A stretch of DNA of 64,000 bases from Cerasicoccus frondis (GTDB taxonomy: Bacteria > Verrucomicrobiota > Verrucomicrobiia > Opitutales > Cerasicoccaceae): assembly GCA_031296915.1 (NCBI GenBank), contig JAVDPC010000006.1:124001-188000 (forward strand). Direction: 5' to 3'. How positions within the stretch are numbered: the first letter of the stretch is position 1; each line of letters opens with the position of its first letter. Shown in pieces: positions 36,310 to 46,455 of the stretch. A program made the position numbers and the translations under genes. Under the pieces are notes generated by a model. It ran no database searches. It saw only the letters and a program-made list of their open reading frames with translations, and was not told the origin of the DNA.

Positions 36310-38073
36310 TCACTGAGCACCCGCTTTTGACGCCTGCTTCATCACTGCATTCATGGAGCGAAGAGCTTCGCCAATTCGCGGACCAGGCACGTTCAGCAAT
36401 TGGGAATCGACCACATAGACCTGATCGTTTTTCACCGCGCGTAGATCCTTCCAAAACGGATCAGCCTGCAGAGCCAACATCACCTCCTGCAACGCATCCT
36501 CCTGTCCCTCAGCCATGTCGTGGGTGATCAGGATGCAGTCTGGATCTGCGTTGATCACTGCCTCCCGCGAGAGTAAAGGCCACATAGACAAGGCGCCAGC
36601 GGCGACATTCCGTCCCCCAGCTAATTGAATCAAATTATCGCCATAGCTTTGGGGCCCGGCCACGTAGTCCAGCTGTGGACTGAGCGCCAGCAAAACCGTC
36701 TGAGGCGAATTCCGGTTGGCGACCGACGCGCTGACTGCCTCACGGTCCGCCTGCAACTGCTCCAGCACCTCACGAGCCGAGTCCATGCTTCCCATTGCCG
36801 CACCCAGTGTTTGACCATCCTGCAGAATCCCGTCGTAGCCATCATTATTCAATACCAGGACGGTTTGTCCCATTGCACGGAGTTTCGCCACATGCTGCGT
36901 GTCCATGATGTCCGCAGTGATAATCAGGTCCGCGTTCGCCCCAATGAGCGATTCATAATTGGGAGACGGATAGACTGCATAACGCGTCACATCCGAGCCA
37001 TCAGACACTTCGCAATGCGGTGTGACTCCGATCAAACTCTCTTCCAGCCCCAACTGCTGCATCCATTGGGTCGTGCTGGGCGCCAGGCTGATGACACGCT
37101 TCGGCGCATGCTGGATGACTACGCTCGCCCCTCGCCCATCTGTTAATTCAATCGGATAGCGGACATGCGCCTCAGTAGGCTTACTTTGCGCGGCAAAGTC
37201 AGACTCCGCAATCGGATCAATCATCACGGACACCGTCTGTCCTACGCGCAGTTGGATATCAGCAGGGATGTCGATGGGCTTAATCCTGACGGGGAAACGC
37301 TGGGCCAACCGAACCCAATCGACGGTCGGCTTCACCATCGGCAGTTGCGTATTTTGATTGTTGGCGCCATCCGCCCGAAAGACTCCCCAGCTTATGCTTT
37401 CCACTTCGCCATGAAATGGCTCGAAAAAGTCGCCCATCATGACAATGCGCACGCGATCGCCGGGCTTGATGGAATGAAGGTCCGTCTCCCGGAAATATGC
37501 CGAAATCCAAAATGAGCTCGCATCGACCAAGGCCATCAGCGGCTGCCCGGTCGTCACGTACGATCCCACGGTCACTTCGAGGTTCGTGATGTAGCCGCTC
37601 ACGGGCGCATTCACCCGCGTGTAGCCGAGATTTAAACGAGCCAGCTCCAGCTCTGCCTCGTCGACCGCGATGTCCGCCACTGCCTCCACATACTGTGCCT
37701 CGAAATCCTGAAAAGTCTCCAGCGAAATCAGCTCCTGCGAGACCAGATCACGTCGACGCTCCACTTCGAGCTTCAAATTGGCGGCGACTGCTTTGGCGCG
37801 CTCCAGGGACGCTTCCGCCCGATTGACCGCTTTTTGATAGTCCGTCGGGTCTATTTCAAATAGCGGATCGCCCTCACTCACCCATTGGTTGTCTTTGACA
37901 TGCACCTTAACCATCGGGCCATCAACTCGTGCAGCAATCCCGACGACATAGGCGCGCACTTGCCCATCACGCGTCCAAGGGTGCGTCTCGTAGAGCTGAT
38001 AAAAGCGCCAGGCCAGCACGCTGGCAGCCGCAACAGCCAAGAGAGTTAAAACGACTTTTAGCAGACCTTTCAT
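36310..38073 (-). CDS. Fused periplasmic adaptor (AaeA-like) and BtuF-like binding protein
   Basis: The 587-residue protein joins two complete modules in one frame. Residues 1-290 are an AaeA/HlyD-type membrane-fusion protein: a transmembrane helix (about 5-25), a lipoyl half (VKVHVKDNQWVSEGDPLFEI), a short coiled-coil hairpin, the second lipoyl half (YTRVNAPVSGYI) and a beta barrel ending VGQTVSVMID. Residues about 305-587 are a cobalamin/siderophore-type helical-backbone binding protein. They open YPIELTDGRGASVVI then KRVISLAPSTTQW, and end with a QVYVVDS segment. The binding module has no signal peptide of its own; the adaptor anchor would place it in the periplasm. It is coupled to the small AaeX-like gene by a TAATG overlap. 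Confidence 0.85.
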   Translation of the reverse strand: MKGLLKVVLTLLAVAAASVLAWRFYQLYETHPWTRDGQVRAYVVGIAARVDGPMVKVHVKDNQWVSEGDPLFEIDPTDYQKAVNRAEASLERAKAVAANLKLEVERRRDLVSQELISLETFQDFEAQYVEAVADIAVDEAELELARLNLGYTRVNAPVSGYITNLEVTVGSYVTTGQPLMALVDASSFWISAYFRETDLHSIKPGDRVRIVMMGDFFEPFHGEVESISWGVFRADGANNQNTQLPMVKPTVDWVRLAQRFPVRIKPIDIPADIQLRVGQTVSVMIDPIAESDFAAQSKPTEAHVRYPIELTDGRGASVVIQHAPKRVISLAPSTTQWMQQLGLEESLIGVTPHCEVSDGSDVTRYAVYPSPNYESLIGANADLIITADIMDTQHVAKLRAMGQTVLVLNNDGYDGILQDGQTLGAAMGSMDSAREVLEQLQADREAVSASVANRNSPQTVLLALSPQLDYVAGPQSYGDNLIQLAGGRNVAAGALSMWPLLSREAVINADPDCILITHDMAEGQEDALQEVMLALQADPFWKDLRAVKNDQVYVVDSQLLNVPGPRIGEALRSMNAVMKQASKAGAQ

Positions 38074-38366
38074 TATCGGGGAAACAGTAGCAGCGCCAAG
38101 CCGGCGCTACAGCCAATCATCATCGCAAATAGAAAGAGTGGCGGATGCCAAACGAAACGCGTCAGCCCGAGGCGGTCCATTGCCCAGGCGAGTGCCCAAG
38201 CTACAATGAATCCCGCCGTCACCACGAAAAATGAAAACGGCAGGTAGAAGCCAAGCACGTCCAACTCAGGATTGAGCGAAACATCCGGCAGCCAGGCCAT
38301 GCTCACGCGTCCCTGCCACTGGCGGTCAAAGGCGTTGAACAAAACTCCTAGCATCGCATTCATCAA
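38073..38366 (-). CDS. aaeX: Small AaeX-like (DUF1656) membrane protein
   Basis: This 97-residue protein has a periplasmic or cytosolic N-terminus of about 35 residues. Two transmembrane helices follow, near residues 40-60 (FYLPFSFFVVTAGFIVAWA) and 75-95. The motif LGLTRFVWHPPLFLFAM between them is typical of the DUF1656/AaeX family. AaeX is the small third component of aromatic carboxylic acid efflux systems. Its stop overlaps the ATG of the fused adaptor (TAATG at 38073), so the two products are probably made in step. The FUSC-type pump gene diverges only 63 bp away. The initiating ATG could be either of the first two methionines. Confidence 0.75.
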   Translation of the reverse strand: MMNAMLGVLFNAFDRQWQGRVSMAWLPDVSLNPELDVLGFYLPFSFFVVTAGFIVAWALAWAMDRLGLTRFVWHPPLFLFAMMIGCSAGLALLLFPR

Positions 38367-38429
38367 CGCCTTATGATTGCAAAGATTTCGCAGCTAAAGA
38401 CAATCCTCTTTAATTAGCTCCCGCGCTGC

Positions 38430-40646
38430 ATGCTCACGGCCAATCAATTGCGACTACTTACCAGCGTTAAAACAGCGCTGGCTGTGGTGATTGCGCTCGG
38501 TATCGCGATGAAGCTCAATTGGGAGCGCCCCTATTGGACTGGCATCACGGTATTCATCACTTTTCTGCCCTACGTTGGCGGAGCGTTCGAAAAGTCGGTA
38601 TTGCGCGTATTAGGCACCTTGGTCGCCGGCGCCCTAGCCTACATCCTAACGGCTAGTTTCGAGCAAGACCAAGTCATGATGACGGCGTCGCTCTTTGTCA
38701 TTCTCGCTGCATTTGGCTACGGAGCGACTGGCGCCTTCTACCCCTATTTTTTCATCCTGGGCGGCATCACGCTTTGCATCATCACGGGCACGACCATTGT
38801 TCACCCCGAAGATCTTTGGCATTTGGTGCTCTTTCGCACGCTGGAAGTCTGCCTGGGTGTCATCGTCGCCCTGAGCGTTAATAACCTCATCTTTCCGCAG
38901 CGCGCTTCGAACGCCTTCCGCTATAAGGCCTCCGATACGCTTAAAGATTGCAGCGACTTGCTGGCGCGCTCCGTGGATCACTATCAAAACGGAGCGCCGC
39001 TTCCGAGCGACATCAATGCACAAACCAAGCGCATCGCCGCGCATTTCCCCGTCTTGATGACGCTCTTTAAGTCTGCACTGCTCGACAGTAGCCGCCTGCA
39101 CAACCACCAACACGCTTTTGAAGAATTCATGCGTGAGATCCGCCAAATCTATGTGGCGATCATGACCGTGCTGCGGGCGGTCAGCAGCGATACGCCGCGC
39201 AAATTTCAACTCGAACTGAAGGACGAACTCGAAGCCTATGTTTCCGCGCTTCAATCGGACCTGCTCCAAATCGTCGAGGACCTTCGCAATGATCGCCCTG
39301 CCCGCCGTCTCACCACGCTTCACAATGCTCGCGAAGCTTTGCGCAGCAAAGTAAACGCCCTACGGGCAGAGGGTGTTTCGTTCCGCTATCCGGTAGACGA
39401 CGCCACTAATTTTTACGCCTATCTGGGCGATTTGAATTCGCTGCACGACTCCATGATCCGCCTAGTGCAATCGGATCGCGTTCTCTATCGTGACGCCGAA
39501 GCAGAACACCTGCCCAAGCGCGTACGCGCCCCCAAGGACCACTCGAAGTTGGACCCTCTACGCCTGCGTCATTGCATCAAGGTCGGCATCGCTTGCATCA
39601 TTGCCCTATATGCCTACCTGTGGCTGCAATGGCCATCTGGCGTAACCGCGTTTTTAACGTGCTCGATCGTCATGCAGGTTTCGGCAGTGGCCAGCAACCA
39701 AAAGTCGATGCTTCGACTGGGCGGCTGTTTACTGGGCGGCATTTTTGGCGCGCTAACGCTCGCGTTTATTGAGCCAAACTTTGCGACCTATTACTCCTAC
39801 TGCATCCCGCTATTCTTCATCTTCGCGTTCTTCTCGTGGATCAATAACGGGCCGGTAAAATACGCCTATGCGGGCTTCCAGGCACAACTGGCCTTTTTGC
39901 TGATGACCTCCATTTCGGCCGAGCAAAGCGTGGACCTTGCCGCTGGCGTGGATCGTTTATTCGGCATTTTACTGGGCGTGTTCATCGCAGCGCTCGTGCA
40001 TCGAATGCTCTGGCCTGTCCTGCCCGAAAAGGAATTTAGCCGTGACATTCAGAGCTTTTTCGAACACGCCAGTGACTTCATGATCGAGCAGGATGAGCGC
40101 ATCATGCGCCAACAATCCCAGCCAGCGCAGCGCGCTCAAGAGCGTGATTTGATCAGCATTGAAAAGTTGCCCGCCAAAACAATGGACTGGCTCGGGCAAA
40201 TCGGTTTTCGCGAAAGCGAGCTCAAGCACCGCAACGACCTGACACAAATTTACCTTCAAGTGCAGGCAATCTCTTTTGCGTTACGCGGCATGGCGCAGGC
40301 GAATGCGCGCGACCTGGAGCCCGATACTTTGGAAACCATACGCCCTCAACTACGGAAACTTGATCATGCAGTGGCGCAGGTCTTTACCAATTGTGCGCAG
40401 GCATTTCGCGTAACAGAATATCAACGGAGCGATAACTCAATCCCCGATGCCCTGATCGGTGTGGAAAAACGACTGACTCAACTGCTCCGTGTCGAACACG
40501 CCTCCCGCAATCTCAACAACGAGCAGGTCGGCTGCTTCCTAAGCCTCGTTCGGCGCTACCGGGAGATCAGCTCGCTTGCCCAGGACTGCGAGCAACAAAT
40601 CGCAACGACAAATCTCAATGTCCTGAAGCGCAGTGCGTTCTTCTAA
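38430..40646 (+). CDS. aaeB: FUSC-family (AaeB-like) aromatic acid exporter
   Basis: The 738-residue protein has two similar membrane blocks of about six helices. The first, residues about 10-160, opens TSVKTALAVVIALGIAMKLNWERPYWTG. The second, about 385-530, has KVGIACIIALYAYLWLQWPSG. Each is followed by a long cytoplasmic helical domain. This is the FUSC/AaeB plan. AaeB with AaeA and AaeX pumps aromatic carboxylic acids out of the cell in E. coli. Here the inner-membrane pump diverges from the aaeX/fused-adaptor pair, so a shared 63-bp region could control both. The substrate is not shown, and its adaptor carries an extra binding module. It ends 7 bp from the converging ribF. Confidence 0.85.
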   Translation: MLTANQLRLLTSVKTALAVVIALGIAMKLNWERPYWTGITVFITFLPYVGGAFEKSVLRVLGTLVAGALAYILTASFEQDQVMMTASLFVILAAFGYGATGAFYPYFFILGGITLCIITGTTIVHPEDLWHLVLFRTLEVCLGVIVALSVNNLIFPQRASNAFRYKASDTLKDCSDLLARSVDHYQNGAPLPSDINAQTKRIAAHFPVLMTLFKSALLDSSRLHNHQHAFEEFMREIRQIYVAIMTVLRAVSSDTPRKFQLELKDELEAYVSALQSDLLQIVEDLRNDRPARRLTTLHNAREALRSKVNALRAEGVSFRYPVDDATNFYAYLGDLNSLHDSMIRLVQSDRVLYRDAEAEHLPKRVRAPKDHSKLDPLRLRHCIKVGIACIIALYAYLWLQWPSGVTAFLTCSIVMQVSAVASNQKSMLRLGGCLLGGIFGALTLAFIEPNFATYYSYCIPLFFIFAFFSWINNGPVKYAYAGFQAQLAFLLMTSISAEQSVDLAAGVDRLFGILLGVFIAALVHRMLWPVLPEKEFSRDIQSFFEHASDFMIEQDERIMRQQSQPAQRAQERDLISIEKLPAKTMDWLGQIGFRESELKHRNDLTQIYLQVQAISFALRGMAQANARDLEPDTLETIRPQLRKLDHAVAQVFTNCAQAFRVTEYQRSDNSIPDALIGVEKRLTQLLRVEHASRNLNNEQVGCFLSLVRRYREISSLAQDCEQQIATTNLNVLKRSAFF

Positions 40647-40653
40647 AGTCTAA

Positions 40654-41595
40654 TTAGCTGAAATAACGGACTGCTTCAGCTTTGTCTTTTGCGATTTGTG
40701 TCTTGAGCGCGTCCAACGAATCAAACTTCTGTTCCGGTCGGATAAAATGTTCCCACTCCACGATCAGTTCATCACCGGTCGTTAACTCTGTATCGCAAAG
40801 TGTGTGCACTTCCAGCAACGGTTCCACGGCGGCATTCTCGACGGTGGGACGCAAGCCATAGTTAGCCACAGCGTTTTCCCATTTACCACCATCAGCATCA
40901 TCATCGCGACGCACTCGCACGGCATACACGCCTAGCTTCGGCTTTAGCTCTGGCGCCCAGCGAAGATTCAATGTGGGAAAGCCAATGCTACGCCCCAACT
41001 GACGTCCAGGTATCGCCTCGCCCAATGAAAAATAAGTGTAGCCCAGCAACTCATTCACATCATCGATACCGCCGTCTTTGAGGGATTGCCGAATGCGCGT
41101 GCTGCTGATCGGCTCGCCATTATGCTTAATGCGCTCCACGCTAAAAACGCCGATTTGTAACGGCTGACAAGCCTGAATCAGCGTGCGAATATCCCCAATT
41201 CGCCCCTTTCCGAAACGGAAATTCTCGCCGATGTGCAATGAACGCAGGCTTGGCAAATGTTGTCGCAACATGGCAGGGAAATTCTCCGCTGCTACGCTGG
41301 CGAATTCCGTGTTGAAACGCTGAAAGATCATCAGCGCCACGCCACGTTCACGCAGCAAGTGCTCCTTGACGGACCGCGGCTGCAGCAATCGCGTCGGGTC
41401 ATTGGGCCGAAAGAGCGTGCTCGGATGCGGATCGAAAGTCAGCACTCCGGCTACGCCGCCTGTGCGATGCGCAGAATGCACCGCCGACTCGATGACGGCC
41501 TGATGCCCCAAGTGAACGCCGTCGAACATACCGAGCGCCAGATGCAATGGGCCAGCGACATTTGCCTGCTCCAACGATTCAACGATCACCGCCAC
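40654..41595 (-). CDS. ribF: Bifunctional riboflavin kinase / FAD synthetase RibF
   Basis: This 313-residue protein has the two RibF domains in order. The N-terminal adenylyltransferase is recognised by LALGMFDGVHLGHQAVI near residue 20 and the late ISSTRIRQSLKDG near residue 170. The C-terminal riboflavin kinase has GRSIGFPTLNLRW near residue 205 and a GVYAVRV strand. It converts riboflavin to FMN and then to FAD. It is the last gene of the nusA-infB-rbfA-nrnA-truB-ribF operon, 26 bp after truB. It converges on the aaeB-like gene. No FMN riboswitch is visible here. Confidence 0.95.
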   Translation of the reverse strand: MAVIVESLEQANVAGPLHLALGMFDGVHLGHQAVIESAVHSAHRTGGVAGVLTFDPHPSTLFRPNDPTRLLQPRSVKEHLLRERGVALMIFQRFNTEFASVAAENFPAMLRQHLPSLRSLHIGENFRFGKGRIGDIRTLIQACQPLQIGVFSVERIKHNGEPISSTRIRQSLKDGGIDDVNELLGYTYFSLGEAIPGRQLGRSIGFPTLNLRWAPELKPKLGVYAVRVRRDDDADGGKWENAVANYGLRPTVENAAVEPLLEVHTLCDTELTTGDELIVEWEHFIRPEQKFDSLDALKTQIAKDKAEAVRYFS

Positions 41596-41621
41596 TTGCT
41601 GCCTGTCAGTTAAATTTCGCC

Positions 41622-42347
41622 CTAAAGAACGTGGCTCGGAACGGCCTGATAGACGGGAATTAAACGGCGTCGGATCTCGACGGCCGTCAGTTCTTCAAAC
41701 TTTTCCAATGGCGTGCACTGGGCAATTTTAAAGCTGCCACTGAGCGTGCGCCGAAGCTCCTTCAAGTGAGCGCCGCAACCCAGCTTTTCACCAATATCAT
41801 GCGCCAAGGTGCGAATGTAGGTACCCTTGCTGCACGCCACTTCAAAGCTAATCTCAGGCAGATCAATCCCGGTTAACTCAATATGGGAAACACGGATAAA
41901 GCGCGGCTCACGCTCCACTTCCTTGCCTTTGCGGGCCAGTTTGTAGAGGGGCACACCGTCAATTTTCTTCGCCGAAAACATGGGGGGCGTTTGGTATTGG
42001 TCCCCCAGAAATTCGCCCAAAACGGACTTCACGCTATCTTCCGAAAGCTCTGGCACATCGCGCGTTTCCATCACTTCACCTTCGCAGTCGTAGGTGTTCG
42101 TGATCTCGCCCAGCTTCATTACGCCCGTGTATTCCTTGTCGAGCGACATGAGGTATTGAGACACCTTCGTCGCCTTGCCAACGAGAATAATCAGCAGGCC
42201 CGTGGCGTTGGGATCAAGCGTGCCGGCGTGACCGACCTTTTTCATTTTGAGCTTACGGCGTACGCGGTCCACCACGTCGTGCGAGGTGCAGCCGACGGGT
42301 TTATCGATGAGCAATACGCCTTCGAAATCTGTAGTGCTTTGAGACAT
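41622..42347 (-). CDS. truB: tRNA pseudouridine-55 synthase TruB
   Basis: The real start is the ATG at 42347 ([19 protein letters not shown]), giving 241 residues. The frame stays open upstream to 42680, but that part overlaps the end of nrnA and has no TruB-like sequence. The catalytic aspartate is in [14 protein letters not shown] near residue 43. The family motifs [14 protein letters not shown] and [14 protein letters not shown] are present. TruB makes pseudouridine at position 55 in the T loop of tRNAs. The length is short because the C-terminal PUA domain seems absent. It lies between nrnA (58 bp) and ribF. Confidence 0.95.
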   Translation of the reverse strand: MSQSTTDFEGVLLIDKPVGCTSHDVVDRVRRKLKMKKVGHAGTLDPNATGLLIILVGKATKVSQYLMSLDKEYTGVMKLGEITNTYDCEGEVMETRDVPELSEDSVKSVLGEFLGDQYQTPPMFSAKKIDGVPLYKLARKGKEVEREPRFIRVSHIELTGIDLPEISFEVACSKGTYIRTLAHDIGEKLGCGAHLKELRRTLSGSFKIAQCTPLEKFEELTAVEIRRRLIPVYQAVPSHVL

Positions 42348-42405
42348 TGGGATTATTGAAAGTGGGTTATTCAGGCAACCGCGACGGGAATGTCCAGCGA
42401 AAGCG

Positions 42406-43404
42406 TTACGCTTCAAGCGGCGCGACTTCCGCCAAATGCTCCTCCAGCTTGGCGACAATCTCGAGGTAAAAGGCTTCGATGTTCGAGTCGACGTTAAAGC
42501 CAGCAGCGGTGGCGTGCCCCCCGCCCCCAAATGACTTCGCCACCTGGTCGACGCGGTAATTCGCGTCTTTGGCGCGTAGGCTGCCCTTGAGCATGCCGTC
42601 CTCATATTCTTCAAGCAGAACGCCGACTTCCACGCCACCGATGTCCCGCGCGTAATCAACAAAGCCCTCCGCTTCCTCACGCCAGGCGCCGGTGTCCTTG
42701 TAAGCCTTCAGCGGCAAACGCCCGATGCAAACGCGTCCGCCGATTTCCAAACGCAAGGACGCCAAAAAGCGCTGCAAGAGCGCCAGTTTGTTGAAGCGTT
42801 CGTTTTCGAAAAGATGCCGCGCGGCCTCATTCGGCGAGGCGCCGTAATCCATCAGCTGCGAGCAAATCTTAAACACCTGCTCGGTGGTAGATGGAAAACG
42901 AAATTGGCCAGTATCCGTTGCGATGCCTACGTAGAGCGCCTGAGCCGTGACCGCATCCACCGGCAGATCAAAGTCAAAAAAGAGACCCGCCAATACCTCC
43001 GCCGTCGCGGCGCTGGTTGGCTCAATGATATTCAGTTCGGCGTAACCAGGATTCGAAATGTGGTGATCGATATTGGCGTAGGACTGTGGAAAAATATCGA
43101 TCAACTTTTGCGAAACGCGAATCGGATCGGCGCAGTCCACATTGATCGCCAAGTGGTTGTCGTTCGTAAATTCATCCCACACGAGCAAGGGCGTATCCTG
43201 CACGATTGGCGCAATGTCACGCGGCGCTTCATGCCGGTTAACCGCCACTGCATCGACGCCCAGAGCCCGCAGCACACGAGTCAGCGCCACCTGAGAGCCA
43301 ATGCAGTCCCCATCCGGCCGCATGTGTCCAAGCACAGCGACACGACGCCCCTTCACCGTAGCGAGCAGCTCGGCGAAGGCCTCTCTTTGCTCAGGATAAT
43401 ACAT
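42406..43404 (-). CDS. nrnA: DHH/DHHA1 phosphoesterase NrnA (nanoRNase / pAp phosphatase)
   Basis: The 332-residue protein has an N-terminal DHH domain with [20 protein letters not shown] near residue 22 and the DHH motif in [12 protein letters not shown] near residue 110. A C-terminal DHHA1 domain has the glycine-rich [16 protein letters not shown] near residue 290. This is the NrnA layout. NrnA degrades short RNA oligonucleotides and dephosphorylates 3'-phosphoadenosine 5'-phosphate. The ATG overlaps the rbfA stop (TAATG at 43404), so the two are coupled. The position between rbfA and truB is the classical one. Confidence 0.93.
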   Translation of the reverse strand: MYYPEQREAFAELLATVKGRRVAVLGHMRPDGDCIGSQVALTRVLRALGVDAVAVNRHEAPRDIAPIVQDTPLLVWDEFTNDNHLAINVDCADPIRVSQKLIDIFPQSYANIDHHISNPGYAELNIIEPTSAATAEVLAGLFFDFDLPVDAVTAQALYVGIATDTGQFRFPSTTEQVFKICSQLMDYGASPNEAARHLFENERFNKLALLQRFLASLRLEIGGRVCIGRLPLKAYKDTGAWREEAEGFVDYARDIGGVEVGVLLEEYEDGMLKGSLRAKDANYRVDQVAKSFGGGGHATAAGFNVDSNIEAFYLEIVAKLEEHLAEVAPLEA

Positions 43405-43766
43405 TATCGCGGCGATTCCCCTTCATCCAGTTCGTCATCGATCTCCTCAAGCAAGTCCAATACCCGCACGCCGCGGGCAATGGAATCATCATACTTGAAT
43501 TGTAGCTTGGGCAGATACTTGAGAACGACTGTCTTAGCCAGGAACTGCCGGATATTCTTATGCTCTTTGTTAAAAAACTGCTCCGCAGCCGCCACTGCAT
43601 CCTGATCGCCGATTACCGCGTAGTAAACGAACGCATTCCGGAGATCCGGCGAAACGTCCACCTCGGTAACGGTGATGCCCACGGCGCGCTCACGATAATT
43701 CGTGTGCAGCACCGTGCTGATCTCGCGCTTGACGAGTTCATTGACCCTGACGCTCCGGGAGGACAT
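43404..43766 (-). CDS. rbfA: Ribosome-binding factor A
   Basis: This 120-residue single KH-type protein matches RbfA in length and pattern. It opens SSRSVRVNELVKREISTVLHTNYRE. The core is EVDVSPDLRNAFVYYAVIG, followed by IRQFLAKTVVLKYLPKLQFKYDDSI. RbfA assists the late maturation of the 30S subunit and processing of the 16S 5' end. It lies between infB (116-bp gap) and nrnA (1-2 bp overlap). The gap to infB holds an A/G-rich sequence with an imperfect inverted repeat. Confidence 0.94.
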   Translation of the reverse strand: MSSRSVRVNELVKREISTVLHTNYRERAVGITVTEVDVSPDLRNAFVYYAVIGDQDAVAAAEQFFNKEHKNIRQFLAKTVVLKYLPKLQFKYDDSIARGVRVLDLLEEIDDELDEGESPR

Positions 43767-43882
43767 TGCTTAAAAGGAAAAAGTTTAAAGGAGAAAGGAA
43801 AAAGAAGTTAGGAAAGAGTTCTTAGGACCTGAATCTTACGGTTCTTAAACTTCTTCCTTTAGTCTTTTTCCTTTCAACTCGC
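43767..43882 (-). other. infB-rbfA spacer with imperfect inverted repeat
   Basis: This 116-bp spacer carries AAAGGAAAAAGAAG-type sequence at 43790-43805 and a near reverse complement of it (CTTTTTCCTTT region) at 43860-43877. A transcript on the minus strand could therefore fold. The arms match only with shifts and the loop is long, so I do not call it a terminator. It may slow or process the operon transcript between infB and rbfA. No open frame is present. Confidence 0.3.
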
Positions 43883-46381
43883 TTACAGACTAGGTCGGAA
43901 TTCGACGATTTCAAAGGCCTCGATGACATCCTTCTCCTCGTAGTCATTGCAACCAGTGATGTTGGCGCCGCACTCGTAGCCAGCACGCACTTCCTGAGCA
44001 TCGTCCTTGAAACGCTTGAGCGCGCCAATGCGACCTTCGTGGATGACTTCGTCCTTACGCAGCAGACGAGCATGCGCATCGCGCTTGAGGATGCCTTCGG
44101 TGACCATGCAACCAGCAACCCAGCCCTTGCCGACCGGGAATATCGCGCGCACCTCGGCCGCGCCGAGTTTGTTCTCGCGGAATTCCGGCTCGAGCAGTTC
44201 GGCCATCGCTTCCTTCACTTGGTCGATGAGCTCGTAAATGATGTTGTGCTGGATGATCTGCACATCTTCGTGCTTGGCTTGAGCCTGCACACCGCTTTCC
44301 AACTTGGTGTTAAACGCCACCACTGCAGCCTTCGAGGAGCTGGCCAGCACGATGTCACTCTTGGACACGAGGCCCACATCGCTTTCGATCACATTGAGGT
44401 TCACCTTGTCGCTTTTGATCGACTCCAGCATGCCAACAACCGCCTCCATCGAGCCGTGAACGTCGGCCTTGACGATGACACGCAGCACCTTGGCCTGCTT
44501 TTCATCAATCATGCCCAGGAACTCGTCCAGATCCATCGGCGCATTGGCCTTGGCCTGACGGTCAAGCTGCTCCTTTTTGAGCACCAATGCATTCTCTTCG
44601 GCCAGTCGACGCGCTTCCTTGTCGTTCTTGACGGTGTTAAACTCGCTGCCGGCATCGGGCGCGTCAGACCAGCCCATGATGCGAACCGGAGTCGCGGGCG
44701 GAGCTGATTTAACCTGCTTGCCATTTTCATCGAGCATCGCGCGGACTTTGCAGAAGTCGGGTCCACAAACCAGAGCACAGCCTGGCTTGAGCGTTCCCTT
44801 CTGCACGATCACCGTTGCAGTGGATCCACGGCCTTGCTCGACCTGGGACTCGACCACGATGCCCTGCGGCGGGCACTTTGGATTGGCCTGCAATTCGAGC
44901 ACTTCCGCCTGAAGCAGAACGGACTCCAATAACTCTTCGATGCCTTCGCCATTGATAGCGGACACCGGGGTGCAAAGCGTTTCGCCGCCCCAGTCTTCCG
45001 AAGCAATGCCGCGCTCCTGCATTTGCTGCTTCACGCGGTCGATGTTCGCGCCCTTGGCGTCCATCTTATTGATGGCTACCACGATCGGCACATTGGCCTT
45101 TTGGGCGAACTTCAGCGCCTCATCAGTCTGCGGCATGAAACCGTCATCCGCCGCCACCACGAGAATGGCGACATCGGTGACGTTCGCACCACGTTCACGC
45201 ATCTTCGAGAACGCTGCGTGACCGGGAGTATCAATGAAAGTGATCTTCTGGCCGCCTTGCTCAACTTGGTAGGCGCCAATGTGCTGCGTAATGCCACCCG
45301 CTTCGCCCGACACAACGTTGGCTTTGCGAATCGAGTCCAACAACGTCGTTTTGCCGTGGTCGACGTGACCAAGCACGCAGACAACCGGAGGACGAGGCTC
45401 AAGCTGGCTGGGGTCGTCGTCCGACACCTTGGCCTTTTGCTTTTTGGCCTTGGCCTGAGCCTGCTCTTCGCCGCGATGGCGAACCTCCAACTTGAAGCCG
45501 TGCTTTTCCGCCAGGCGGGCCGCAACGTCTTCCTCGATGGTCTGGTTCATGCCGGCGAAAATGCCTGCATCCATCAACTCGGAAATCAGCTTAAAGGGCT
45601 TCATGCCGATCAACCCGGCAAAGTCACGCACCACAATCGGCGGCTTAACCTGGATGATCTTCTGTCCGTCCTGCTCAACGATTTTGCCCTCTTCCACTGA
45701 AGCTGGCTTGCTGGGCTGCGAGGCGCCAATAACGACCTTTTTCGTCTCCTCACGGGTCGGAATATTCGGCGCCGGAGGAGTCTTCGGAGGCAAAGTAACC
45801 TGAGGTCCGGTGTCGTCCTTGGGCTTGGTCGGCGCAGGCATTGACATCTTGGGGACCGGGGGGGGAGTCGGCATGCTGGGCATTCCGGGGGACTTCCCCG
45901 CAGGCTTGGGCATCGTGGGCATGCCAGGAGACTTTGCGGAAGGCATCGACGGCATGGTCGGCATCTTCGGCGACTTGGGGCCGGACTCGGCGGACTGCTG
46001 CGCTTGCGGCGCCTTGACGGCAGCCTCGCGCTCTTCACGGCGACGAGCGATTTCCTGCTCACGCTCACGTTGTTCGGCGGCCTCCTTTTCCTGGCGCTCA
46101 CGATCCAAGTCCGCCTTGGACTTCACGATGGCGCCGACGGGGATGTTCGGCTTAACCGGCTCCTTAGGGGCTGGCGCTTCCGGCGCAGGCGCGGGCGCCT
46201 CTGCGCTGGCGGGCTCAGAGCTGGCCTGGTTCTGGAATTCCTCGATAAATGCTTCGGCCGAGATGTTATCGATGGTGCTTGACGCACTCTTCACCTCAAA
46301 GCCCCGCTCGCGCAGGATTTCCATGACCTCCTTGTTCTCCATGTCGAGTTCTTTGGAGATCTCATATATTCTGCGGCTCAT
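43883..46381 (-). CDS. infB: Translation initiation factor IF-2
   Basis: The 832-residue protein starts with an IF2_N domain ([20 protein letters not shown]). A basic, Pro/Met-rich linker follows (about residues 60-210) with repeats such as MPTMPSMP and KSPGMPTMP. The GTPase domain has G1 [13 protein letters not shown] near residue 337, G3 DTPGHAAF near 385, and G4 NKMDAKGA near 440. Domains II-IV follow to the end. IF-2 brings initiator tRNA to the 30S subunit and promotes subunit joining. It lies in the nusA-infB-rbfA order, 74 bp after nusA. The Met/Pro repeats in the linker are distinctive. Confidence 0.97.
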   Translation of the reverse strand: MSRRIYEISKELDMENKEVMEILRERGFEVKSASSTIDNISAEAFIEEFQNQASSEPASAEAPAPAPEAPAPKEPVKPNIPVGAIVKSKADLDRERQEKEAAEQREREQEIARRREEREAAVKAPQAQQSAESGPKSPKMPTMPSMPSAKSPGMPTMPKPAGKSPGMPSMPTPPPVPKMSMPAPTKPKDDTGPQVTLPPKTPPAPNIPTREETKKVVIGASQPSKPASVEEGKIVEQDGQKIIQVKPPIVVRDFAGLIGMKPFKLISELMDAGIFAGMNQTIEEDVAARLAEKHGFKLEVRHRGEEQAQAKAKKQKAKVSDDDPSQLEPRPPVVCVLGHVDHGKTTLLDSIRKANVVSGEAGGITQHIGAYQVEQGGQKITFIDTPGHAAFSKMRERGANVTDVAILVVAADDGFMPQTDEALKFAQKANVPIVVAINKMDAKGANIDRVKQQMQERGIASEDWGGETLCTPVSAINGEGIEELLESVLLQAEVLELQANPKCPPQGIVVESQVEQGRGSTATVIVQKGTLKPGCALVCGPDFCKVRAMLDENGKQVKSAPPATPVRIMGWSDAPDAGSEFNTVKNDKEARRLAEENALVLKKEQLDRQAKANAPMDLDEFLGMIDEKQAKVLRVIVKADVHGSMEAVVGMLESIKSDKVNLNVIESDVGLVSKSDIVLASSSKAAVVAFNTKLESGVQAQAKHEDVQIIQHNIIYELIDQVKEAMAELLEPEFRENKLGAAEVRAIFPVGKGWVAGCMVTEGILKRDAHARLLRKDEVIHEGRIGALKRFKDDAQEVRAGYECGANITGCNDYEEKDVIEAFEIVEFRPSL

Positions 46382-46455
46382 AAAATATTATTGGTGTCTT
46401 CTTCTACAGTTAAAATTATTGTGCTCAGTGCAGTCTCAAATGTGTCGGGTGTAAA

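Noticed and set aside
42348..42680. In-frame upstream extension of truB
   Set aside because: It overlaps the end of nrnA and lacks TruB-like sequence; the ATG at 42347 starts the conserved part.
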